Shown: positions 27,271 to 36,951 of the stretch, one piece after another
Position numbering within the stretch: the first letter of the stretch is position 1
How the letters are laid out: each line of letters opens with the position of its first letter
From: JACCXG01 sp963785755
GTDB lineage: Bacteria > Acidobacteriota > Vicinamibacteria > Vicinamibacterales > 2-12-FULL-66-21
Direction: 5' to 3'
DNA length: 64,000 nucleotides
NCBI GenBank assembly: GCA_963785755.1
Contig: CAWAXG010000002.1
Span: 806,001 to 870,000, forward strand
Translations under genes and position numbers: made by a program
Notes under the pieces: model-generated
Told to the model about the DNA's origin: nothing
Seen by the model: only the letters and a program-made list of their open reading frames with translations
Databases searched by the model: none

Positions 27271-29985
27271 TTGACCAGCGGTCCCCGCGTAGACGACGAG
27301 GCCCTCATCGCCGAGGAGCCCGTGTGGACCCCACGAAGCTCGGCCGTTCAAGCGCAACTCGCGCGCGTGCTACGGAGCCGGACGTTCGTCCAGGCGACCG
27401 CGCTCAGCCGACTGCTGCGGCATGTGGTGCAGCGCACACTCGAGGGGCGGCGGGACGAGTTGAAGGAGTACGCGCTGGGCGTCGACGTGTTCAATCGCGG
27501 CGCCGACTTCGACCCGCGAACCGACACGATCGTGCGCGTGCAGGCGCGGCGTCTGCGCGCCAAGCTGCAGGAGTACTACGAGACCGAGGGCCGGGCCGAT
27601 CCGCTCGTGATCGCGCTGCCCCGCGGCGGGTACGTGCCGGAATTTCTCGCGCCCGAGCGCCGCATGCCGCTGCCCGCCCCCGCAGCAGGGGCCCTGAGGC
27701 TGCTTCACGAGCCGCTGCAACTCGATCCGATCGACAGCCGCGGCGCCGGCGCATTCTCGCTGCCGGCGCCACGAACCTCGCTGATCGGCCGCGCCCGCGA
27801 GTTGAAGGCGATCGAGGCGCTGCTGCGGCGTCCAGAAGTGCGGCTGATCACGCTCACCGGCGCCGGCGGCAGCGGCAAGACGCGGCTCGCCCAGGAGGCG
27901 GCCGCTCGCGCCGTGACCGACTGCCCGGGTGGGGTCGCCTTCATCAGCCTGGCTTCGCTGAACAGTGCCGACGCGGTGGCTTCGACGCTCGCGCAGGTCC
28001 TCGGGCTTCGGCAGACGGACGGCCGCTCGCTTGCCGAAGCGTTGCCGGCGCACGTGCAGCAGTCGATTCGCGAACCGATGTTGCTCGCCCTCGACAACTT
28101 CGAGCACCTGCTCGACGCGGCGCCGCTGCTGGTCAGCCTGCTCGATGCCTGCGCCCCGCTGAACATCCTCGTCACCAGCCGCTTCCGGCTGCGGCTGTAC
28201 GGCGAACACGATTACCCGGTCCCGCCGCTCACGCTGCCCGAGAGTTCGCAGCTGTCGGATCTCGCGGCGCTCGGCGAGAATCCGGCGGTCGCGCTGTTCG
28301 TCGAGCGGGCGACCGCGGCGGATCCCGCGTTCGAGCTGACCGCCGCGAACGCAGCCGATGTCGCGCGGATCTGCCGCCGCGTGGACGGGTTGCCGCTCGC
28401 CATCGAGCTCGCGGCGGCGGGCATCAAGCTGCTGACCCCGGAAGCGATTCTGGCACGTCTGCACAACCCGCTCGACACACTGAGCAGCAGTAGCCGCGAC
28501 GTACCGGCCCGCCAGCAGACGCTTCGCAAGACACTCGACTGGAGCTTCAGCCTGCTCGACGCCGCCGAGCAGCAGCTGTTCCGCCGTTTCTCAGTATTCG
28601 CCGGCGGCTGCACGCTCGAAGGCGCCGGGGCGGTGTGCAACGCACGCCGCGACCTGCAGCTGGACGTCGCCGCGGGTATGGCCTCGCTCCTGGACAAGAG
28701 TCTCGTGCAACGCGCCGGAGGGACCCAGGCCGAGCCCCGCTTCGCGATGATCGAAACGGTGCGCGAGTACGCGCTCGAGCTGCTGACCCAGAGCGAGGAC
28801 GGCCCGCTCACGCGTCGCGCGCATGCCGCCTACTGCCTGGTGTTGGCCGAGGAGGGGACGGTCCCGCTGACTGAATCGCAGCGCGACGAGTGGTTCACGC
28901 GATGCGACGCCGAGCACGCGAACTTCCGAGCGGCGCTCGACTTCGTGATTCGCACGGGCGACGCGGAATGGGCGCATCGCCTCGGCGCCGCGCTCTACGT
29001 GTTTTGGGAGCGGCGGGACCATCTCGCCGAGGGCCGCGCCTGGCTCGAAGCCGTCCTCGCGACAGGGAGCGACGAGGCGCGCCGGACCGGCCGGTGGGCG
29101 AAAGCCTCCTGCTTCGCAGGCGGTCTGTGCTCGCTGCAGGGCGACTTCGACGCCTCGGACGACTTCAGCCGCGCCGCTCTCGAGGTGTACCGTCGAGTGG
29201 GCGACCAGCGGGGCGTCATCACCATACTCACCGCCCTCGGCCTCAACGAGCGGATGCGCGGCAGCTATGCCTCTTCCCGCGCGTGGTTCGAGCAGTGCCT
29301 GGACACGTGCCGGCAGATCCGGGACGAGCTGGCCACGGCCGCCGCCCTGACGAACCTCGCGAGCGCAGTGAGCAAGCTGGGGGAGCACGACCTGGCGCGC
29401 GGACTGCTCGAAGAAGCGCTCGAGGGATTCCGGGCGACCGGGAGCCACAACAACGTCGCGTGGGTGCTGAACAGCCTGGGCGACGTCGCCCGCGACCGGA
29501 AGGAGCACGCCGAAGCGCTGCGGCTCTACCGGGAGGCGCTCGAGGGCTTCCGCCGGGTCGGGGATCGCTGGGGCAAGGCGCGCGCGTGCGCCGACCTCGG
29601 CGAGCTCGCGTGCGGCACACAGGATTTTGCCGCGGCGCGCGCGTGGCTGGAGGAGTCGCTGGCGCTCTTCACGGCCCTGCGGCATCGGCGCGGCATTCTG
29701 AACGTGCTCGAAAGTTTCGCGGGGCTCGCCGCGGCCGAGGGCCACACCGAGCGAGCGCTGACCCTGGCCGGAGCGGTGGGCGCGCTTCGTGCCGCCCTGA
29801 AGTTTCCGGCGCGGCCGCACGCGGAAGCCACCTTCCGGCAGTCGATCGAGTCCGCCTGGCGCGCGCACGACCCCGCAGCGGCCGAGTGCCTCCGAGCGGG
29901 CGGCGCCCGGCTGAACCTCGAGCAGGCTGCCGCCCTCGCGCTCGGCGCCGACCTGCCGCCCGCGGAATCAGCTACGCGAAATTGA
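27271..29985 (+). CDS. STAND-type ATPase regulator (AfsR/LuxR-like) with an N-terminal acidobacterial domain and TPR repeats
   Basis: The 904-residue protein has a TTG start with a good ribosome site. Residues 25-130 (LSRLLRHVVQRTLEGRRDEL, KEYALGVDVFNRGADFDPRT, VQARRLRAKLQEYYETEGR) form a domain often found at the N-terminus of acidobacterial TPR/kinase-like regulators. The STAND module follows: Walker A in TLTGAGGSGKTRLAQEAA, Walker B in MLLALDNFEHLLDAAPLL, sensor NILVTSRFRL and CRRVDGLPLAIELAAAGIKL. Residues 460-560 resemble the helical arm, and 600-830 contain TPRs. No C-terminal LuxR helix-turn-helix is visible, so DNA binding, if any, would be N-terminal. It likely senses a ligand and controls the divergent hydrolase. 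Confidence 0.85.
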   Translation: MTSGPRVDDEALIAEEPVWTPRSSAVQAQLARVLRSRTFVQATALSRLLRHVVQRTLEGRRDELKEYALGVDVFNRGADFDPRTDTIVRVQARRLRAKLQEYYETEGRADPLVIALPRGGYVPEFLAPERRMPLPAPAAGALRLLHEPLQLDPIDSRGAGAFSLPAPRTSLIGRARELKAIEALLRRPEVRLITLTGAGGSGKTRLAQEAAARAVTDCPGGVAFISLASLNSADAVASTLAQVLGLRQTDGRSLAEALPAHVQQSIREPMLLALDNFEHLLDAAPLLVSLLDACAPLNILVTSRFRLRLYGEHDYPVPPLTLPESSQLSDLAALGENPAVALFVERATAADPAFELTAANAADVARICRRVDGLPLAIELAAAGIKLLTPEAILARLHNPLDTLSSSSRDVPARQQTLRKTLDWSFSLLDAAEQQLFRRFSVFAGGCTLEGAGAVCNARRDLQLDVAAGMASLLDKSLVQRAGGTQAEPRFAMIETVREYALELLTQSEDGPLTRRAHAAYCLVLAEEGTVPLTESQRDEWFTRCDAEHANFRAALDFVIRTGDAEWAHRLGAALYVFWERRDHLAEGRAWLEAVLATGSDEARRTGRWAKASCFAGGLCSLQGDFDASDDFSRAALEVYRRVGDQRGVITILTALGLNERMRGSYASSRAWFEQCLDTCRQIRDELATAAALTNLASAVSKLGEHDLARGLLEEALEGFRATGSHNNVAWVLNSLGDVARDRKEHAEALRLYREALEGFRRVGDRWGKARACADLGELACGTQDFAAARAWLEESLALFTALRHRRGILNVLESFAGLAAAEGHTERALTLAGAVGALRAALKFPARPHAEATFRQSIESAWRAHDPAAAECLRAGGARLNLEQAAALALGADLPPAESATRN

Positions 29986-30244
29986 CCGGATCCAGCAGCT
30001 GCCGGACGGCCGCGATGCGGTCGAGCGGGAAGCCGCCGAGTCTCGCATGCTCGCGGATCAGCGACTCGTCCGGCGCGTAGTAGATGCAGTAGATCTTGTC
30101 GTCGGTGACGAAGCTGTGGATCCAATGGATGTCGGGGCCCAGCTGGCGCAGCACCTCGAGCGATCGCAGCGAATCCTCGCGGAGCTGCTCCGACGTGAGC
30201 TTCGTGCCGGGTGGCAGGTTCCGCTCGATGACGAACTTCGGCAT
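29972..30244 (-). CDS. DUF4242 (SCO4226-like) small protein
   Basis: The 90-residue protein starts MPKFVIERNLPPGTKLTSEQ and contains DIHWIHSFVTDDKIYCIYYA and ESLIREHARLGGFPLDRI, the typical DUF4242 ferredoxin-like fold. The family includes a Streptomyces nickel-binding protein; here metal binding is only inferred from the His and Asp positions. It is convergent with the STAND gene and the two coding regions overlap by 14 bases, leaving no room for a separate terminator. Confidence 0.85.
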   Translation of the reverse strand: MPKFVIERNLPPGTKLTSEQLREDSLRSLEVLRQLGPDIHWIHSFVTDDKIYCIYYAPDESLIREHARLGGFPLDRIAAVRQLLDPVNFA

Positions 30245-30733
30245 GCCTTACCTCCCGGACCGCCACCGGTCCTTCCTCCGAGCGCCTTTGAAAGGCCCAT
30301 TCTACACCCCAGTCATCCCCTTCCACCGCGTCGATGTGCAGACCCGCGGGCCCGGTTCGACCCGCCGAGCGCGTGTCTCTCAGCTCGGACGGTCGCCATT
30401 TCTTGATGCTCAAAGGCAGCGAACAACTCGCTGCTGCCACAATACGTTGTGCTCAACTTGCATGAAGAGCTGAAACGTCTTGTCCCGACGCGCTGACGGC
30501 CCGTGGCGCCGGCGGTTGGCCGACTAGAACGTCGGCCAAGGTATCGAGCAAGAGGTACGATGGCGATATTGCTTCACGTGGCGACTTATCGAAACCGACC
30601 GACATGGCAATGGTCGTTCTGGAGCTGCTCGTCAGCCACGGCGATTAGGATGGTCTTGGGCTAAGATGTGGCCTTTTTTCGAGACCACCAGACCACCATT
30701 GGTGGACGAACGCCGACACTCACGGAGGCGACC
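30245..30733. other. Intergenic region with one perfect stem-loop
   Basis: About 490 bases hold no convincing gene. The only clear structure is TTGGCCGAC (30516-30524) and GTCGGCCAA (30531-30539), a perfect nine-base stem with a six-base loop, about 200 bases upstream of the FAD-oxidase start. It could be an operator or a leader structure. A CGGAGGCG ribosome site lies at about 30723-30730. Confidence 0.5.
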
Positions 30734-32119
30734 ATGACCGAACAGGCGATTGCAGCGTTTCAGCAAAATCTTCGCGGACGAGTGATTCAACCGACTGATG
30801 CCGACTACGACGCTGTGCGCGCCCTGTACAACGGCATGATCGACAAGCGGCCGCGCTTGATCGCACGCTGCATCGACACGGCCGATGTCATCGCCGCTGT
30901 TAACTTCGCGCGGGACCAAAACGTGCTCGTGGCCATTCGTGGCGGCGGCCACAACGGACCGGGCTTGGGCAGCTGTAACGACGGGCTCGTGATCGATCTG
31001 TCGATGATGAAGAGCGTTCGAGTGGATCCGGCCACGAAGACCGTCCGTGTTGACCCTGGCTGCACGTCGGGAGATCTCGATCACGCGACTCATGCGTTCG
31101 GTCTCGCCGTCCCTCTCGGCATCGTGTCGTCAACAGGCGTTGCGGGATTCACGCTCGGCGGCGGGACGGGCTATCTCACGCGCAAGCACGGTCTGACGGT
31201 CGACAATCTCCTGGAAGCGGATGTCGTCCTCGCCAATGGCAGTGTCGCGACCGCCAGCGAGCGCGCACACCCGGATTTGTTCTGGGCTATTCGGGGCGGT
31301 GGTGGCAACTTCGGCGTGGTGACCAGCTTCCTCTTTCGGGCCCATCCCGTGAAGACAGTCTACGCGGGTCCCATCTTCTGGGATGCGGTTCACGCCAGGC
31401 AGGTAATGCGTGCCTATCGCGACTTCCTGCCAACCGCACCGGAAGACCTTGGCATCTTCGTCGGTTTGAAGACCGTTCCCTCGATCGAGCCGTTCCCCAA
31501 GGAAGGATGGGGAAAGCGCGCGTGCGCGATCATCGGCAGCTACAACGGACTGGCCGAGGCCGGGCAGCGCGTGCTGGCGCCGCTGCTCGACACATTGCCC
31601 CCTCCGATCTTCAACTGGATGGGAGAAATGCCGTTCCCTGCGATCAACGCACTGTTCGATCCCTTCTTTCCCAAGGGGCTGCAGTGGTACTGGAAAGGCG
31701 ATTTCGTGAAATCCCTCTCAGACGAGGCGATTGACATGCACATCGCCGAAGCGGCCAAAGCGCCGACTGAATTGTGCCTGATGCACCTCTATCCCATCGA
31801 TGGCGCCGTCAGACGTGTGGCGCGCGACGCCACTCCGTGGGGTGCGCGCGACGCATCGTTCTCGATGGTCATTGCCGGCATCTCTCCTGAACCCCGAGAC
31901 GCCGAAGCACTGAAATCGTGGGGGCGCGCCTATTGGAAGGCCGTGCATCCCTATAACATGGGCGGCGGCTACGTGAATTTCATGTTCGACGACGAGGCCG
32001 ATGGCCGCGTGCAGGCCGCGTACGGAGACAATTACGGGCGGTTGGCGGTGGCGAAGATGAAGTACGACCCGAACAACCTGTTCAGGGTCAATCAGAATAT
32101 CCCGCCGGCCTCTGCGTGA
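30734..32119 (+). CDS. FAD-linked oxidase of the berberine-bridge-enzyme family
   Basis: The 461-residue protein begins MTEQAIAAFQQNLRGRVIQP at the ATG at 30734, which is preceded by CGGAGGCG. The PCMH-type FAD domain covers residues 35-215 with NVLVAIRGGGHNGPGLG, where the His is the usual covalent FAD attachment site, VDPGCTSGDLDHATHAFGLA, STGVAGFTLGGGTGYLTRKH and LFWAIRGGGGNFGVVTSF. The C-terminal BBE segment reads YDPNNLFRVNQNIPP. Members oxidise sugars, alkaloids or small alcohols using oxygen. It lacks an export signal. There is no operon partner. The substrate is unknown. Confidence 0.9.
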   Translation: MTEQAIAAFQQNLRGRVIQPTDADYDAVRALYNGMIDKRPRLIARCIDTADVIAAVNFARDQNVLVAIRGGGHNGPGLGSCNDGLVIDLSMMKSVRVDPATKTVRVDPGCTSGDLDHATHAFGLAVPLGIVSSTGVAGFTLGGGTGYLTRKHGLTVDNLLEADVVLANGSVATASERAHPDLFWAIRGGGGNFGVVTSFLFRAHPVKTVYAGPIFWDAVHARQVMRAYRDFLPTAPEDLGIFVGLKTVPSIEPFPKEGWGKRACAIIGSYNGLAEAGQRVLAPLLDTLPPPIFNWMGEMPFPAINALFDPFFPKGLQWYWKGDFVKSLSDEAIDMHIAEAAKAPTELCLMHLYPIDGAVRRVARDATPWGARDASFSMVIAGISPEPRDAEALKSWGRAYWKAVHPYNMGGGYVNFMFDDEADGRVQAAYGDNYGRLAVAKMKYDPNNLFRVNQNIPPASA

Positions 32120-32392
32120 ACCACCGCCGTCGGCTGCGGCGTTGATGGGAATCGCAGCTGTGTCCTGGGGGATTTACACGTTGCGCGGACGAGGCATGCC
32201 AAACCCTCTTGCCCAAACGACGAACAATTTTGTGCGTGCTTAGCCTCCGGTGGACGGTCACCCGGGTAGCTCACGACAAACGCGATCTGGTGACCGACTC
32301 GACCCCATCGTCGGTCGCCACAAGGTCCGACGGATCTCCTGCGGTTTTCAGCCTTGCAACATCCGACCGCCACTCCAGCCGGCACAGCGAGC

Positions 32393-34331
32393 TCATCGGA
32401 CCCGGAAACGGAGCGCCCGCTCTGCGGTCTTGCCGTCGGCTGCGATTTCCACGCTGAAGAGGTACTCCCCCGCCGCGAGATTGCGCGGCAGATCGAATCG
32501 ATGATCGAACGCGCGGCCCTTCGCGAAGAGCGACGGGATCGAGCTCCCGCGTGCTCTTCGTGATCTGCTCGTTCCTGGCGTCCACGATGCGGGTGGTCAG
32601 CGTGGTCGGAACGAGCGCGTGCGATCCACCCTGATAGACGCGGACGAACGCTGACACGCGGTCGCTCGCGCCGAACTCGCGACGCGCTGTGGGAACGACC
32701 GGCAGGAGATCCGCGTACGCGTCGGGCGGCGCTGCCGCAAATGCAGGCGTGGCTTCGAGGACGATCCCTGAGAGCGATACTCCGCTGCGCGAAAAGTCCG
32801 GGACGTCCACGAACGTATAGACGCTGCCGCTGCGCGCGTCTTCGGTTCGGACCGCGACGCGGATTTCGTACTTGCCCGGCGATACCGTCAGGCGCGGGAG
32901 GATCTCGTAGCTGACCGATCCGCGATTGCCAGCGTTGAGCCCGAGCTTGACGGAGAGCTTCCGCGTGCCCCACACCCGGCCCTCGGCGTCGAACGCGCTG
33001 GCGAGGACGTCGACCTTTGTCGTCGGCTTCGTGCCGGCCGCGGGTTCTTCGGGTGCCGCGTTTCGCGGCTGCCTGACCGTCAGCGCAATCGCCACCATGG
33101 ATCTTCGATTCGCCTCCGAGAACGCGGCGGCGCTGATCTGCAGGGGGAGATCGGCCTTGGGAAGATGTCCGCCAATCGCGGCCTCGAGCGAGCCGGACGC
33201 CGGCTGCGCCGCGGCCGCCGCGTTCATCTCCTTGCGTGTCGGCGCGAAGTACCCGACGCGCGAGCGCACCTCGAGGTCCCGGCCGGGCACCTTGACCGCG
33301 ATTTATGGAAGGCGCCGTCGGCCGAGCGGCTGGCCGACTCGAATCCGAGCAGGTAGGTACGAGCTGCTCTCGAGCAGCAGCGCGGGCACCTGGCGTTCCG
33401 GGTCGTTGTCGTGGGTGACGGCCCGGCCGCCCGTGTTCTCGGCGATCGTCCGGAGGAACTCCGGGTAGGAACGGCCGCCACCGAGACCATTGGGATCGAT
33501 TGCCGAGATCGTGACGTTCGCGAGCGCCGCCTGCCGGAACACGTCGAGCATCGCGTCGTGCTTCCGCTGCTCGCAGCCGTCGTGAAACGTCGACATTGGG
33601 GACGGCAGCTGCTGGAACTCCGGCAGGGTGATGTCCACGCTGACGCCCGGGCTGATGTAGAGGATCGTTTTGCGCTGTTGCGGCAGGCTCCTGAGGCTCT
33701 GCGCGACACGCTGTAGGCCCTCGACCGAGCACAGGCCGCAGATACAACTCGCCCGCCAGTTCTGTTTCTGATCCCTCGGGTCCGGGTTGTCGGTGCCCGG
33801 AAACAACGGCGTGTTATCGATAGCCGCCAGAAGGCGCGCGCGATCGTTCGTGAAGTTCTGCGCGGTCCGCCCATGCTCGGTGAGGACCAGCGCGGCGACG
33901 TCGTCTGGTCCGAGCTCCTTCACGGCGGCGCGCGCCGCAGCCCTCGCCTTCTGCACGCCCCACAACCCCCCATTCGTGCTGAGCGCCCCATCGTCAATCG
34001 CGATCACGACGAGGCGGCCCGGCGGATGGGTGTTCGTCGTCACGTCGGGGGCGATGTCCGTTACCCAGCCCGCGGTGGGCGCGGCGGGAGGCGGCACGTG
34101 AACCTCGGTGAACGACACGATCGGGCGCGGCCGGCCGTCCTCCATCAGGGTGAAGTCCGCGGCCGTCAGCCCCGACACCGGACGCCGATCGCGGTCGAGC
34201 ACGGAGACGTCCACCTGAATCAGATCGACGCGCGCGCGCAATGGCGCCTGAGGTGCCTGCGGGTTCTGCGCGCGCACGACGACGCTGAGACCGAGGAGAA
34301 ATCCGAGAGCCTGAAAAATGGCGCGACTCAC
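32393..34331 (-). CDS. VWFA-related acidobacterial protein (TIGR03436-like), at least two frameshifts
   Basis: About 645 residues. The ATG at 34331 opens a signal peptide (MSRAIFQALGFLLGLSVVVR). Family elements follow: RVDLIQVDVSVLDRDRRPVS, FTLMEDGRPRPIVSFTEVH, VVIAIDDGALS in the VWFA strand, RKTILYISPGVSV and ISAIDPNGLGGG. The frame breaks near 33310 before YLLGFES, and the middle part (DLEVRSRVGYFAPTRKEM to RNEQITKSTRELD) is in another frame. A further break near 32545 is followed by the normal end LAAGEYLFSVEIAADGKTAE and stop at 32393. It is longer than the two VWFA genes at the left end and probably carries an extra C-terminal beta-domain. Confidence 0.75.
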
Positions 34332-34386
34332 CCGGCGAGTCTAATCGATCACCCGTAGCGCGGCGCTTCAGCGCCGCGTTAGCGGT

Positions 34387-35332
34387 TCAGGGGGCGAGAC
34401 GGCTTCCATTGCTTCGGCGACCCCACTCCCCAAACCCAAGCTCGGTGAGCCGCGCGAACACGGCCTCGAACTGCTCGGGCGTCGGGTTGGTCAGGGGCGG
34501 ACGGGCGGGACCGACGGGGACGCCGAGACGCTCCAGCAATGCCTTGGCCGTGCCGATGAAGCCAGGGCCATCGAGCGCCTCGACCATGGCGATCGACAAC
34601 GACTGCAGGCGGCGCGCTTCGGCCAGGTCGCCGCGACTCACGGCATTCTTCAGGTTCACGTACAGCTTCGGCGCGAAGTTGTAGGTCGAGCCGACGCCCG
34701 CTCGGGCGCCGGTCGCGATTCCGGCCAGCAGCGCCTCATCGATGCCCCACGGGAGATCGAACCGCTCGCCCGCGACGTCGAGACTGCGACGGTACGAGAT
34801 CGAGATCGAGGTTGGTGAACTTCGCGCCGGCGAGATTGGGAATGCGGGGGGCGGCGCCGGCGAGAAACTCCTCGATCGGCAGCGACACGCCCGTCAGCAT
34901 CGGAATGTCGTAGTAGTAGAACGGCAGCCCTGGCGCGGCGGCCGCAATCGCGGCACACCACTCGATCAGCGCCTCGAGGTTGCCGGGCTTGAAGTACGAG
35001 GGCGCCAGCGCGCTGATGGCCGCGAGCTGGAGCTGGCTGGCGCGGCGGGCGAGCGTCTTGGCGTCCTCGATCGAGTTCCCGCCGACGTGCGCAATCACCG
35101 CGATGCCGCGTGCCTGTCCTGCCTGCGCCCACGCGTCGTAGAACGCGAGCTTCTCGTCACAGGTCAGCGAATGGCATTCGCCCGTCGTGCCGGTGATGAA
35201 AACCGTCTTGATCCCCTGCGCGGCGAGAAAGGACGCCTGAGCGGGAACGACTTCCGGCGCGATCGATCCGTCGGCATGGAGCGGCGAGAACGTGGCGGCA
35301 ATGAATTCCTCGAGCGGGCGGGTCAGTTTCAT
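34387..35332 (-). CDS. Dihydrodipicolinate synthase/N-acetylneuraminate lyase family protein, one frameshift
   Basis: About 314 residues. The ATG at 35332 gives MKLTRPLEEFIAATFSPLHA. Signatures are VFITGTTGECHSLTCDEKLA (GTTGE phosphate/carboxylate loop), PFYYYDIPMLTGVSLPIEEF with the catalytic Tyr, and the Schiff-base lysine in LAGAKFTNLDL. The YYYDIPMLTG and GAKFTN forms resemble eukaryotic-type N-acetylneuraminate lyases more than DapA. The frame shifts near 34790; the remainder (AGVGSTYNFAPKLYVNLKN, GVPVGPARPPL) is normal. Only 28 bases separate it from the MFS gene upstream, so the pair probably imports and cleaves a 2-keto-3-deoxy acid or sialic acid; the substrate is inferred. Confidence 0.82.
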
Positions 35333-35360
35333 CGATCGGTCATTACCTGAAAGACAACGG

Positions 35361-36632
35361 TCAGGCCGTCGGGCTCGGCGCGGCGGCTGGCTCCGTGACG
35401 CGCGGCCGAATCATGAGCACGAGAAAGATCGACACGATCGCCACGCTTGCGAAGATGCCGAAGATGCCGAACAGCGGCACGTGTCGATCGCGCAGTATCC
35501 CGAACCCCCAGTCGGCAAAGCCGCCACAGCTGATGCTGACGAGGTTCATGATGCCGTAGCCCGTCGCACGCAGCTCGGGGCGCGCGATCTGACAGAGGAT
35601 CGGCATGTTGTTCGAGTCGAAGAATCCCCATCCCAGCCCGAACAGGACCAGGAACGCGACCGCGACCCAGAGCAGGCCGGTCGTCGGCGCGTACCCGACG
35701 CCGAACATCGCCGGCACGATCAGCGACATGCCCAGGGCGCTGACGTAGATCCGGCCGCGCGGCGTCTTCTGCATCCAGCGGTCGGCCAGATATCCGCCCA
35801 CGACCGCGCCGACGATCGCCGCGGTCTGCCAGTACACCGTGGCCGAGACCCCGGCCAGCCCCTGCCCGATGCCGAACTCCGCTTTGAGAATCGCCGGCAT
35901 CCAGTCGCGGACGACCCAGCCGGCCAGGGCCGGCAGCGTGAAATAGAGCACGAGCAGAATGAATGATCCGTTGCTCAGAAGCTCGCGGACGGCCGCCGCC
36001 GGCGACGGCCGCGGCGCCGCGTGCCCGGACGGCCGCGATGGATTCCTCAGCAGCAGGAAAATCGGGACCGCATAGACGATGCCGACGATGCCGCAGGCTT
36101 CGAAGGCCCATCGCCATCCGAGCGACGGATCGTCGGCCGCGTACCCGCCGAAGCCGCCGATGATCACACCGAGATAGATCCCCATCTGATGGAGACCCAC
36201 GGCCCGCGAGCGGGTGGGGCCGGTGTGAAAGTCCGCGATCAGCGCCAGCGCCGCGGGAATATAGAACGCCTCGCTGATCCCCATCAGCGCGCGGGTGACC
36301 AGCAGCTGCTCGTAGGAATGGACCTGTCCGGTCGCCCAGGTCACCGCCGACCACACGAGCAGGCTGCCCGCGATCACGTGACGGCGGCTGTAGCGATCCG
36401 CGATGTAGCCGCCGACCGGACTGAGAATCGCGTACACCCACTTGAAGAGCGCGAGGATCGTTCCCCAGTTCGCCTCGAGGCCGATGTCCGGGATGTCCCG
36501 CATCACGGAGAACTTCATCGCCGCGAGCATCTGGCGATCGAGATAGTTGAGGAGCGCGACCGGCAAGAGCAGGCCGACGACGAGCCAGGCGTAGCGGGAG
36601 GAGGACGAAAGCGAAGACAAGGGGCGCACCAT
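35361..36632 (-). CDS. MFS transporter, anion:cation symporter (ACS)-like
   Basis: The 423-residue protein has 12 membrane segments and the ACS-type start LLLPVALLNYLDRQMLAAMK, loop motif GGYIADRYSRRHVIAGSLLV and TM4-5 RALMGISEAFYIPAALALIA. ACS members take up hexuronates, sialic acids and other organic anions. It is immediately upstream of the lyase-family gene and in the same direction, which supports a sugar-acid import role. The spacer upstream carries the palindromic repeat at 36760-36937. Confidence 0.9.
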   Translation of the reverse strand: MVRPLSSLSSSSRYAWLVVGLLLPVALLNYLDRQMLAAMKFSVMRDIPDIGLEANWGTILALFKWVYAILSPVGGYIADRYSRRHVIAGSLLVWSAVTWATGQVHSYEQLLVTRALMGISEAFYIPAALALIADFHTGPTRSRAVGLHQMGIYLGVIIGGFGGYAADDPSLGWRWAFEACGIVGIVYAVPIFLLLRNPSRPSGHAAPRPSPAAAVRELLSNGSFILLVLYFTLPALAGWVVRDWMPAILKAEFGIGQGLAGVSATVYWQTAAIVGAVVGGYLADRWMQKTPRGRIYVSALGMSLIVPAMFGVGYAPTTGLLWVAVAFLVLFGLGWGFFDSNNMPILCQIARPELRATGYGIMNLVSISCGGFADWGFGILRDRHVPLFGIFGIFASVAIVSIFLVLMIRPRVTEPAAAPSPTA

Positions 36633-36759
36633 TGCTCAACGCGGGCGACGACTTACGGATCCGTCGCGCCACCGAGCCGTCGTGCCGGCCTGATGCATAA
36701 AGCGCAAGTCGTGGCTTCTGTGAAACGAGGTGATCATTTCAAAAAAACATTGACCTCTC

Positions 36760-36937
36760 CTCACCCCGTGGAATGAAAATTCCGAGCATCCCTCGAACCC
36801 GGCCGACGACGGCGCTGCCGCGCTCACGATGACGGCACGACGGCACGACGGTTTCAGACAATGCTTCGTGCCTTCGTGACGTCGTGTCTTCGTGCGGGCG
36901 CGAAGCGCAACTCGTGTTTTCTGAGCAGTTGGAGGTT
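36760..36937. repeat. Dispersed palindromic repeat, copy A
   Basis: This segment and 61230-61407 match along most of their length. Shared blocks are TTCCGAGCATC, then CGAACCCGGCC or AGAACCCGGCC with GACGACGGCGCTGCC, the GACGGCACGACGG core, the opposite-strand arm GTGACGTCGTG, and the end GCGCGAAGCGCAACTCG followed by TTTTCTG and GCAGTTGG. The arms pair imperfectly here. It lies between the MFS transporter (start 36632) and the EF-hand-like gene (stop 36952). Confidence 0.8.
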
Positions 36938-36951
36938 GGAAGTTGACCTGG

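Noticed and set aside
30341..30380. Sequence GGTTCGACCC resembling a tRNA T-loop
   Set aside because: No acceptor stem, D arm or anticodon arm can be formed around it.
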